The notes beneath the pieces are model-generated. The model saw only the letters and a list, made by a program, of their open reading frames with translations. It was not told where the DNA came from and did no database searches. A program made the translations under genes and the position numbers. Below are positions 34,127 through 41,871 of a stretch of 64,000 nucleotides of DNA, piece by piece. Origin of the DNA: Thalassotalea psychrophila (GTDB taxonomy: Bacteria; Pseudomonadota; Gammaproteobacteria; Enterobacterales; Alteromonadaceae); NCBI RefSeq assembly GCF_031583595.1, contig NZ_CP134145.1, forward strand, positions 2,852,001-2,916,000, read 5' to 3'. Each line of letters begins with the position of its first letter. Position 1 is the first letter of the stretch.

Positions 34127-34897
34127 ATGAACAAAGTAATACTAAAATCATTCATTGTTAGCTTACTAGCAATTATTCAATTAAGTTTCTCAGCATTTGC
34201 TGCTGATGAAAAGCCTCATTCACTGGCAGATGTTTGGGTTATGGTGCCTAATCCAGGGCAACAAGCTGGATTTGAAAAAGCCTTTCAAGAACATATCAAA
34301 TACAGAGCATCTAAGGGTGACCCTCGTCAATGGCAAGCTTATACGCCTGTTATTGGAAAGAACTTAAACTACTATGTAGTTCGATACTGTTGTACCGCTT
34401 TTAAAGATGTTGAAGCTTATAAAAAGTGGGAGAGCGACAACAAAATGGATGCCCACTGGAATGAAAATGTAGCAAAATATGTGGCCCACTATGAACATTA
34501 TTATTCAAGAATAGATTTCAAAAATAGTAATTGGCCAGATGGTAAAAACAACTACAAATACTTTGCTGTGACGGACTATAGTGTAAAAGTTGGCGCAGGA
34601 AAAGGCGTTAGTGAAGGCAAAAAAGTTCTCAGCGAAACCGCTAAAGCAATGAAATGGCCATACTCTTGGTCTTGGACTTGGCAAATTGGTGGTGATGAAA
34701 ACTTAAGCCTAGTTATACCTTACGAAAATTACGCGGAAATGGAAGATCCTGACAAATCATTTTCTACAGCTTTTGCAGAGCAAATAGGCGATGCCGATAA
34801 AGCCGCTGCGGTATTTAAAGCTTGGGGAGAAAATTTCCATTCAACACAATATACCGTATATGTACTAAGAGAGGATATGTCTATGAGTACTGATTAG
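34127..34897 (+). CDS. Periplasmic protein with two dimeric alpha/beta-barrel-like halves, unknown function
   Basis: A clean signal peptide (cut after SAFA) precedes about 230 residues. Two halves have a similar order: a strand (VWVMVPNPG / YFAVTDYSVKV), a helix with G-x-x-AF or SETAKAM, a WQ/SWTW strand and a Y-x(3)-E-Y helix. This suggests a duplicated ferredoxin-like (ABM or NIPSNAP type) fold. A conserved-looking CC pair sits at YCCTAF. I chose the ATG at 34127, preceded by AAAGGA; an ATG at 34076 adds a non-signal leader. A strong terminator follows, so the gene is monocistronic. Function unknown. Confidence 0.78.
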   Translation: MNKVILKSFIVSLLAIIQLSFSAFAADEKPHSLADVWVMVPNPGQQAGFEKAFQEHIKYRASKGDPRQWQAYTPVIGKNLNYYVVRYCCTAFKDVEAYKKWESDNKMDAHWNENVAKYVAHYEHYYSRIDFKNSNWPDGKNNYKYFAVTDYSVKVGAGKGVSEGKKVLSETAKAMKWPYSWSWTWQIGGDENLSLVIPYENYAEMEDPDKSFSTAFAEQIGDADKAAAVFKAWGENFHSTQYTVYVLREDMSMSTD

Positions 34898-34923
34898 TTA
34901 GGTACTTAAGATTCGTTTTTGAT

Positions 34924-34953
34924 AAGCCAATGCAAATGCATTGGCTTTTTTGT
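34924..34953 (+). terminator. Rho-independent terminator
   Basis: AAGCCAATGCA/TGCATTGGCTT, an 11-bp stem with an AA loop, is followed by further Ts. It lies 27 nt after the periplasmic protein's stop codon. Confidence 0.9.
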
Positions 34954-34975
34954 TGGCATGATGGGGATAAAAAAA

Positions 34976-35048
34976 CGTCATGCCCGGCTCACTTCCGTCA
35001 TGCCCGGCTCACGTCATGCCCGGCTCGTTCGGGTATCGGGTATCCATA
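34976..35048. repeat. CGTCATGCCCGGCTC repeats
   Basis: Three partial or full units of CGTCATGCCCGGCTCGTTCG stand in tandem. The last is complete and forms a TACCCG/CGGGTA-type hairpin. They are reverse-orientation members of the family at 28392-28642. Confidence 0.75.
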
Positions 35049-35054
35049 ACTAAC

Positions 35055-38000
35055 CTACACTCCAATAGTAGTGATCGAACTGCCCGCCCTGCTGCTTTGT
35101 ACGTCTATACGCAGTGCCATTTGTTCTTTTAGCTCTGATACGTGCGAGATAATGCCAATTGTTCGGCCTGTTGCTTGTAAATCAATTAACGTTTGAATGG
35201 CAAGTTGCAATGATTCTTGATCTAACGAGCCAAAGCCTTCATCGATAAACAAGGTATCAAGCTGTATACCACCAGAGCGCTGTTGTACTACATCGCTTAA
35301 GCCTAGTGCCAGTGATAATGAAGCCATAAACGATTCTCCTCCTGACAATGTAGCAACAGGCCTAACTTTACCGGTATAAGCATCGTCTATGGCTAAATCT
35401 AAGCCGGCTGTCACATTACGTTTTTGGGTGCCTTCATCTTGGCGCACCAGGCGATATTGGCCTTTACTCATAATATGTAAACGTTTGCTGGCTATGGCTA
35501 ATACTGAGTCGAGTAAATCGCCCAGTACAAAACGCTCTAAAGAAACTTTTACATTGCCCTTTCCGCTAGCTGCACTGGCTAATGTGCCGATCACTTCAAA
35601 TTGCTTTTTATTGTCTTCTTGTTCAGCTTCAATCCGGGTTATTTTAGTTAAGATGTCTTGCAACTTACTGTGTTGGTTTCTAGCTAAAGCCCAGCATTCT
35701 TCTGCTTGCTTATACAAATTTTGCTGTTCAATTAAGTTCGTATTAAGCTCATCTAAATTTGGCGCAACTTTATCTTTTAACTGTTGATCAAGTACCGACA
35801 GTTCTGACTGCAAACCTTGCAAAGTTTTATCAAATAATTCAATGTCTTGAGCGAATTGTTCGAGTAATTCATTCGCTAAAATTGCTTGAGTGAAAGCTGC
35901 AACATTATCAAACATACTGTCATCTAAAGCTTGTTGCCAGCTTGATGTAAGCATTTCAACTCGTTCAGATAATGTGGCTTTATTTGCCGATATTTGGTCA
36001 ATGGTTGCATTAATTGCACTGCTATCATTACTTGCTTTATGGTGTTGCTGTTGAGCAATCCGTAAATCAATATCAAGTTTTTCTATTTGTTTTTTATTGC
36101 TAATTATGGCTGTTTCAAGCTCTACAGCGTTTCGGTATTGCTCTGGCAATGCTTGCTCTGCTGTTTGCAACTTTGTCGATGCAGCAACAGTATTCGCTTG
36201 TAATGTTGGGATCTCTTGCTCTAATTGAGCAATATTTTGACTTATTGGCGCTAGTTGTTCTTGCATATCTTGTTGAGCTTGTTGCCATTTAGGTAATTTA
36301 CTTTCTTTAGTCTCTAAATCAAAAATTTGTTTATTTACAGTGTTAAACTCTTGATTTACCTGCTCTAAGATTTTATTAAATCCTTCGCCAAGTTCAGTGT
36401 TCAGCTTTTGCTTTTGAAGTTCTAGTTGAGTTAATTCTTGCTTGGCTGCGCCAAAGGCTTTATCCGCTTCACTTTGAGCTTGAACAAGCCTATTTTGTTC
36501 ACCTCTTGCCGTATCTACATGATCTTTTGTCGCATTGGCCATTTCTGTAGAAGTAACTGCCGGCTCAGGGTGTTCAATTGATCCACAAACAGGGCACGGC
36601 GCATCAGTTTGTAGTGTTTGTGCAAGGATAGCCGCTTGATTTGAGTGCCATAGCATTTCAAGTTGATTGGCATTATATGTTGCTTGTTCACACTGTTGCT
36701 TAGCTTGGTTAAACGTCATTTCTAACTGTTGAATTTTTACTTGCTGATTAGCCATAGTTTGACCAATCGATAGTAATGAGGTTAAACCGTTAACTTGTTG
36801 CTGTAACGTTTGCTGAGCTCGCACCATTTCAGCTTTACCCTGCAACTCTTGGTGCAAGTCATGTATGACCTTTAAACCTTTTTCGCTGCGTTGGGTGTAC
36901 TGAGTAAAGTTTTGTTTTAATTCGCTATGCTTATCTGTCGCTTTTTTCTCAAGCTCTTGGCATTGCTGTTTTTGTTGATGTAATTGTTCTAGACCAGATA
37001 ATGTTTGTGTATAGCCTTGTAAGGTAATGTCTTGATTAACTAACTGATCGCGTTGCTGATATTTTTCAGTTGTTAGTTCTAATTGTTTCGATGCTTGTTC
37101 AAGGTTTAAAGCTAATTGTTGTTTAGTTTGCAGGGCTGTTTGATATTGTGTTTCGTTATTTTTAAAATCAACTTGCCCTTGCTGTAATGCATGATATTTA
37201 GGGGCAATTATCCCTGCCTGTTTTGCTAAGGTTAATTGCTCGCGTTTGTGCTCAACATTGTCTTTGCGCAGAGTATGCTCGGCTAAACTTTGTTGCTTTT
37301 GTGTTTTATTGGCAAATAATTTAGCTAGTGTTTGTGCAGCTTCTACGTTGTTATGGCTAAGTTGGCGTTTTTCATCTACCGCAAGTTTGGCCACATTTAA
37401 TTCATCCTGCTTAGATTTAGCCGTTGTGACTGCGGCAATTAAATTTTCTTTGCCATCAACAAAAACTTCATTGAGCGCTTCAGTTATTTGATCTTTAAAT
37501 CGAGCATATTCGCGTTCAATATTCCCTGCTTGGTTTTTTAATAATTGTTCAATACGCTGGAAAATTTCGGTTTGAAACAGGGTAGATAAAATGGCTTGCC
37601 GCTCAGTAGAATTAGCCAGCAGTAACTCTCTAAATTTACCTTGCGGTAATACCATTACCTGCCTGAATTGCTGGGCTGATAGGCCAACAATTAGTTTAAT
37701 TTGCTCGTTGGCGTCTTTTACCTTTTTAGTAACCAAGGTTTGTTCTTCGCCATCAGCTAATATTTTTATTAAATGTGCTTCTGACTTCTGCTCAGTATAG
37801 CCGTCTCCGCGTTTGGCTTTTCGCTGCTGGGTGGGAATACGAGTAATTCGATAAAGTTGATCTCTTATTGAAAAGTCGAGGCTTAATTCGGTTAACGTTT
37901 CATCAGCAGCATTGTCTGACCGTACGCCCATGTCTTTTCTATCTTCATCGGTAGTTTCGCCATACAAGGCATAACAAACTGCATGTAAAATAGATGACTT

Positions 38001-38120
38001 ACCCGCACCAGTTGGTCCATCAATTAGAAATAAAGGATTATCGCCTAATTCAGAAAAATCGATTGTTTCGGTCTTGGCAAAGGGGCCAAAGGCTTGAATG
38101 CTGAGTTTATGGAGTTTCAT
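35055..38120 (-). CDS. sbcC: Nuclease subunit SbcC (SMC-like ATPase)
   Basis: SbcC is the Rad50-like ATPase of the SbcCD complex, which cuts hairpins and blocked DNA ends. The N-terminal ATPase half has GPTGAGKSSILHAVCYALYG (Walker A). A long coiled coil follows, interrupted near residue 507 by CPVCG, the zinc hook that joins two arms. The C-terminal half has LSGGESFMASLSLALGL (signature) and LFIDEGFGSLD (Walker B, D-loop). Length (1021) is typical. Its ATG overlaps the sbcD stop by one base, so the two are translated together. Confidence 0.95.
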   Translation of the reverse strand: MKLHKLSIQAFGPFAKTETIDFSELGDNPLFLIDGPTGAGKSSILHAVCYALYGETTDEDRKDMGVRSDNAADETLTELSLDFSIRDQLYRITRIPTQQRKAKRGDGYTEQKSEAHLIKILADGEEQTLVTKKVKDANEQIKLIVGLSAQQFRQVMVLPQGKFRELLLANSTERQAILSTLFQTEIFQRIEQLLKNQAGNIEREYARFKDQITEALNEVFVDGKENLIAAVTTAKSKQDELNVAKLAVDEKRQLSHNNVEAAQTLAKLFANKTQKQQSLAEHTLRKDNVEHKREQLTLAKQAGIIAPKYHALQQGQVDFKNNETQYQTALQTKQQLALNLEQASKQLELTTEKYQQRDQLVNQDITLQGYTQTLSGLEQLHQQKQQCQELEKKATDKHSELKQNFTQYTQRSEKGLKVIHDLHQELQGKAEMVRAQQTLQQQVNGLTSLLSIGQTMANQQVKIQQLEMTFNQAKQQCEQATYNANQLEMLWHSNQAAILAQTLQTDAPCPVCGSIEHPEPAVTSTEMANATKDHVDTARGEQNRLVQAQSEADKAFGAAKQELTQLELQKQKLNTELGEGFNKILEQVNQEFNTVNKQIFDLETKESKLPKWQQAQQDMQEQLAPISQNIAQLEQEIPTLQANTVAASTKLQTAEQALPEQYRNAVELETAIISNKKQIEKLDIDLRIAQQQHHKASNDSSAINATIDQISANKATLSERVEMLTSSWQQALDDSMFDNVAAFTQAILANELLEQFAQDIELFDKTLQGLQSELSVLDQQLKDKVAPNLDELNTNLIEQQNLYKQAEECWALARNQHSKLQDILTKITRIEAEQEDNKKQFEVIGTLASAASGKGNVKVSLERFVLGDLLDSVLAIASKRLHIMSKGQYRLVRQDEGTQKRNVTAGLDLAIDDAYTGKVRPVATLSGGESFMASLSLALGLSDVVQQRSGGIQLDTLFIDEGFGSLDQESLQLAIQTLIDLQATGRTIGIISHVSELKEQMALRIDVQSSRAGSSITTIGV

Positions 38121-39313
38121 TATTCGTCCTCCATACTAGTACGAGCATCGGTAATAGTGGTTTGCAATATAGCAATTTGCTCTTTTGATAATTCAGTATT
38201 CATAACTTGGCTGAAAAAGTCGGTAAACACTTCTTCTTCACTGCGCTGGTTAGCGCTTGAAGATGCTGTGTTTTGGCTTAATTTGCTGCCACTTTGCAGA
38301 TCAAAATTAGTGCGTTCTATTTGCAATACGTTAGGATAAACGGTTCGAAGTCGGCCCATAGGATCTAATATTACTTGCGTGTCGGTAAGCTTTGCTAATA
38401 AATAATCATCATTGGCTGTTTCTGTACTTTTTAAATTGGCTCTACCCTGCTCTATTAGCTCTTCTAGCGTGCCTTCTATCACTCGTAAATCATGCTTTGC
38501 AGTTAACGGTAAATGTTGTTGAGTTTTAAAGCCTTTAGCGTCCATTTCAACTAAAGTAACGCCCTTTTTTTGTTTGTATTCAGAAAACGAGTACTTAAGC
38601 AATGAACCACTATAACGGATATGCTGCTCACCTTTGTACTGCGGTGCATGCAAATGTCCTAATGCAACATAATCAAAATCAGTTAATGGTTGCCATGATA
38701 CTCGATCAGCGCCGCCTATCGATAACGGTCGTTCAGAGTCTGATTCACTGGCGCCATCAATAAAACAATGGCTGAGTAATACTGCAGGTTGCTCTGGAAA
38801 ATTAGCCGCTTTGTCGGCTAATATTTTATTAGCCGCAAAAGTATGTGCTTGATCATAGGTTTTTATCTCTATTCCCTGTTCGACTGTATTAAATGCTTCA
38901 CGTACTTCTACAGGGTCATGATAAGGAATGCCGTAAAATGTCACCGGCCCCGTTTCACTATTAATAACAATTCCTTGTTCAATTTCACTTAAATCAGCAA
39001 GAATATGTAAGCCTGCTTTTTGCATTTGCTTGGCGCCAAAACGTAAGCGTTTAGCGCTGTCGTGGTTACCACTGATCATAATGATTGGAATAGCTAATGC
39101 TTCCATACTTCTAATAAACTTATTTAATGCATCAACCGCTTCACTTGGCGGTACAGAGCGATCAAAAATATCTCCGGACACCACTAAAGCGTCTATTTTA
39201 TGATCTTCGGCATACTGCTTAATTTGCTTTAATACAAAAAGCTGATCGTCAAGTAATGAGATGTTTTGAAATAACCGGCCAATGTGCCAGTCTGATGTAT
39301 GGATAAAACGCAT
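38120..39313 (-). CDS. sbcD: Nuclease subunit SbcD (Mre11-like)
   Basis: The Mn-dependent phosphodiesterase motifs are all visible: SDWHIGR, SGDIFDRS, SGNHDS, LLSHCFI and LGHLHAPQ. Residues after about 270 form the capping and SbcC-binding region. The first ATG starts directly at the nuclease strand (MRFIHTSDWH), as in E. coli. It is the first gene of the sbcDC operon. SbcCD is expected to process palindromes, which are plentiful in this window. Confidence 0.95.
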   Translation of the reverse strand: MRFIHTSDWHIGRLFQNISLLDDQLFVLKQIKQYAEDHKIDALVVSGDIFDRSVPPSEAVDALNKFIRSMEALAIPIIMISGNHDSAKRLRFGAKQMQKAGLHILADLSEIEQGIVINSETGPVTFYGIPYHDPVEVREAFNTVEQGIEIKTYDQAHTFAANKILADKAANFPEQPAVLLSHCFIDGASESDSERPLSIGGADRVSWQPLTDFDYVALGHLHAPQYKGEQHIRYSGSLLKYSFSEYKQKKGVTLVEMDAKGFKTQQHLPLTAKHDLRVIEGTLEELIEQGRANLKSTETANDDYLLAKLTDTQVILDPMGRLRTVYPNVLQIERTNFDLQSGSKLSQNTASSSANQRSEEEVFTDFFSQVMNTELSKEQIAILQTTITDARTSMEDE

Positions 39314-39428
39314 TGAATCCCTAAAGGTGTGAGTCTTTTGTAGTTATAATAAAGATGTAAAAGTGCTACGTTCAAAGTAAGGCATGTTATTAAATTTCTC
39401 AATAACATTTTGCCATTATTTTAGTTAT

Positions 39429-41021
39429 TTATTTTACCCTAGTAATGGTTAATTCAATATAGCCTTTGTTGTTTTCATAAAAACTCCAAGCATCATTAGC
39501 AAAACAATATAAATAGCCAGGGTAATTTATCAACAATGGCTTATTAGCTTGGTGATCTGCCAGTTGCAAATATTGATGTGGAATAGCACTACCATCATGC
39601 TTGACCACTTGTTGATAATCATTATTATGCTTAACAGCTAATTTATTATGGGTTTGTCCGCTGTCGTTTGCTATCGCACTAATTAACGCAAACCAAGGTT
39701 TGTTTTCTACTCGTTTACTAGCAAAAAAATCTGTAGAAGTATTGTCACTAAAGCGTTTAATTAACGACTCAAACTTTCCTAAAAAGCTTGAGGTTGCACG
39801 AATTAAATCTCCTGCAGTGCGTTGATTATTCCGCTCAGTACCAAGCCAATCACAGCTCTCACTACCATCTTGCCATTGACCATTAGCACTAAATACATAT
39901 TCATGGCCTTGTGCTAAATATACCGAAGTTCTATTCCATCGACACTTCGCATATACCTGTACTGTTGTGCTTTCATCAAGGGCAAGAATTTGTGTCGGAT
40001 AATAGGGCTCATGCTCTATTGGTGATATACGCTGTCGAATAAACGCACTCGGATGAAACTGCAGTGAATTAGCTCTAATTAATGCCGGTATATTTCTTGG
40101 CCGAGAGCGTAATTTAGAAAATGCTCCTTTGAATGAGTTATGCAAAACCCCCACAGGGTTGGCTGTAATTAAACCTTCAATATCATGTCGATACTCTAAA
40201 CCAAAAACTTTGCTTTGTTCTATCATCCATTGCAATGCACCGTTTGATAAATCACAGTCTTGGTAACCTCCCCCTACATCAGAATGTACACCTGGAAACC
40301 ATAACTCTACTGCGTCATTGTGTTCAACGGCATTACTCCAACGGGTAACGGTAAAACTGGTTCGTTTTTCATCTATAGCCATAGCGTGACGAGCGTGTTT
40401 AATATGCTCAGCCAATTTAGTGTCATGAAATTGCCATGCTTCTTTGCGATCTAATAAATTGATGATCTCTAAATCATCCGGAATACCTAAAGCTCCGACT
40501 GTATCCCAAACGCCTAAAAAGGAAATTGGGATAGGCCCTTTATTATGAAAAAACTGCCAATGAGCTTTAGCCCAACTATTTTGTGGCAGTTTATCTTTGT
40601 AGCCACGCTTAAACGCGGTATCGACTCGCTGCCAACTATCTTTAGCCGAAATATCTTGCAGATCTAACAGGCCCTTACCTAAAAAACCGGCTAAGCTTCT
40701 TGCAGAAAAAGCTCCGCGAGAAAAACCAAATAAGAAAACTTCATCACCTTCTTTATAATTTAAACCTAACCAATGATAAGCACTGGTGATATGACGGTTT
40801 ATACCTAAGCCAAGGGCACCACCAAGAAACTCATCAATAAAACCAATTTCTTCACCGCCGACGCCTGGATGATAAAAAACTTTTTGTATAACCGCTGAAT
40901 TGTTTGCGCTTGCATTGATAGAGTTTTTTAAACGATAAACATTGGTTGGCGAGGTGACACCGTTTTCTTCTTGCTCAGGGTTATTCCACGTACCATCAAA
41001 ACAAATAATTAAACGCTTCAT
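39429..41021 (-). CDS. DUF2235 (Tle1-like) alpha/beta hydrolase with C-terminal beta-sandwich domain
   Basis: Residues 1-300 are the DUF2235 domain: LIICFDGTWN at the start, GFSRGAFSARSLAGFL (nucleophile Ser), a GVWDTVGALG strand, and PGVHSDVGGGY (Asp and likely His region). In T6SS effectors of the Tle1 family this domain is a phospholipase. The last 180 residues add a domain ending FANDAWSFYENNKGYIELTI, reminiscent of the LecA-type calcium lectin sandwich. No VgrG, PAAR or immunity gene is adjacent and there is no signal peptide, so an effector role is unsupported. AAGGAAG precedes the ATG. Confidence 0.82.
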   Translation of the reverse strand: MKRLIICFDGTWNNPEQEENGVTSPTNVYRLKNSINASANNSAVIQKVFYHPGVGGEEIGFIDEFLGGALGLGINRHITSAYHWLGLNYKEGDEVFLFGFSRGAFSARSLAGFLGKGLLDLQDISAKDSWQRVDTAFKRGYKDKLPQNSWAKAHWQFFHNKGPIPISFLGVWDTVGALGIPDDLEIINLLDRKEAWQFHDTKLAEHIKHARHAMAIDEKRTSFTVTRWSNAVEHNDAVELWFPGVHSDVGGGYQDCDLSNGALQWMIEQSKVFGLEYRHDIEGLITANPVGVLHNSFKGAFSKLRSRPRNIPALIRANSLQFHPSAFIRQRISPIEHEPYYPTQILALDESTTVQVYAKCRWNRTSVYLAQGHEYVFSANGQWQDGSESCDWLGTERNNQRTAGDLIRATSSFLGKFESLIKRFSDNTSTDFFASKRVENKPWFALISAIANDSGQTHNKLAVKHNNDYQQVVKHDGSAIPHQYLQLADHQANKPLLINYPGYLYCFANDAWSFYENNKGYIELTITRVK

Positions 41022-41316
41022 ATTGCTTCCTTGCTGATATTAAATTCTAGTAGGATCTGTTGAACAAAATTTGTACCGCAAAGATCAACAGCCCACAGTT
41101 AAATTTAGCTGAAAAATGCAAGTTTGTGAACTAAATGACGCTTATCAGGTATATTTTCCCAACCTCAATTTAACATCCTATACACCTTTATTGATTAGCC
41201 TTTACAGCATTAAATTACGACTTATTACACTTTATTTCTTGCACTGTTTTTTATTAATCAGCTTTAGATTAAATAATATCCCCTAATTAATTTGGGGATA
41301 TTAAAACCATAAAACT

Positions 41317-41330
41317 TTGATCTAGATCAA
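41317..41330. promoter_or_regulatory. FNR box upstream of nrdGD
   Basis: TTGATCTAGATCAA is a perfect match to the FNR consensus TTGAT-N4-ATCAA. With the probable -10 at about 41352-41359 its centre falls near -41.5, the class II activator position. Anaerobic activation of an oxygen-sensitive reductase operon is the expected logic. Confidence 0.88.
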
Positions 41331-41345
41331 ACTTTACCACCACAC

Positions 41346-41394
41346 AAACACTATATAGTGTGTTTAACAACAATAACAACACAATATATAGTTT
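41346..41394. promoter_or_regulatory. Tandem NrdR boxes in the nrdGD leader
   Basis: AAACACTATATAGTGT (41346-41361) and ACACAATATATAGTTT (41379-41394) match the NrdR consensus ACACWATATATWGTGT at 14 and 15 of 16 positions. Their centres are 33 bp apart, about three helical turns, as NrdR pairs usually are. The first overlaps the probable -10 and the second abuts the start codon, so binding of the dATP-responsive repressor would block transcription. Confidence 0.82.
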
Positions 41395-41871
41395 ATGACT
41401 TTTAATTGCCTACCGCCAACAATAGTGTTCCAGGAAGTGCCAAATGAGATCAGTTTATGCTTTAGCATTACTGGTTGCCAAGTAGGTTGCAAGGGTTGTC
41501 ACAGCACTGAGCTTTGGAATAAAAACTTTGGCCAACAGTTAACCAACACAAATTTTCAACAATGGATTAACAAGTACCAAGGGCTAATTTCTACAGTGTT
41601 ATTCATGGGCGGAGAATGGCAAAAAAATGCTCTTATAGAGAAGCTCATTTTAGCCCAAAAACAGGGATTGAAAACCTGTCTATATACTGGCGAAAATATT
41701 GTTGATGAGCAAATAAGTAAGCATTTAAATTATGCAAAAATTGGAAAATGGGATCCTGACAGGGGTGGTTTAAACAACCCTGATACAAATCAACAATTCA
41801 TTGATTTAACCGCAGGTAACACCTTAAATCATCTATTTATAAAAGAAGGAATACAACATGTTGCGGCTTAG
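41395..41871 (+). CDS. nrdG: Anaerobic ribonucleotide reductase activating protein NrdG
   Basis: This radical-SAM activase installs the glycyl radical on NrdD. The cluster motif is GCQVGCKGC (C-x3-C-x2-C), followed by FMGGEW (the GGE motif of SAM binding). At 158 residues it matches NrdG. The ATG follows the second NrdR box directly, with no obvious ribosome binding site. It precedes nrdD, the reverse of the E. coli order, and overlaps it by 14 nt. Confidence 0.92.
   Translation: MTFNCLPPTIVFQEVPNEISLCFSITGCQVGCKGCHSTELWNKNFGQQLTNTNFQQWINKYQGLISTVLFMGGEWQKNALIEKLILAQKQGLKTCLYTGENIVDEQISKHLNYAKIGKWDPDRGGLNNPDTNQQFIDLTAGNTLNHLFIKEGIQHVAA

Noticed and set aside
39429..41021. Type VI secretion effector module
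   Set aside because: Only the DUF2235 domain fits; VgrG, PAAR, immunity and T6SS structural genes are all missing from the window.
35055..41021. Anti-phage defence island around sbcDC and the DUF2235 gene
   Set aside because: sbcDC is a standard repair operon and the neighbours are core metabolism. No other defence-type gene is present.
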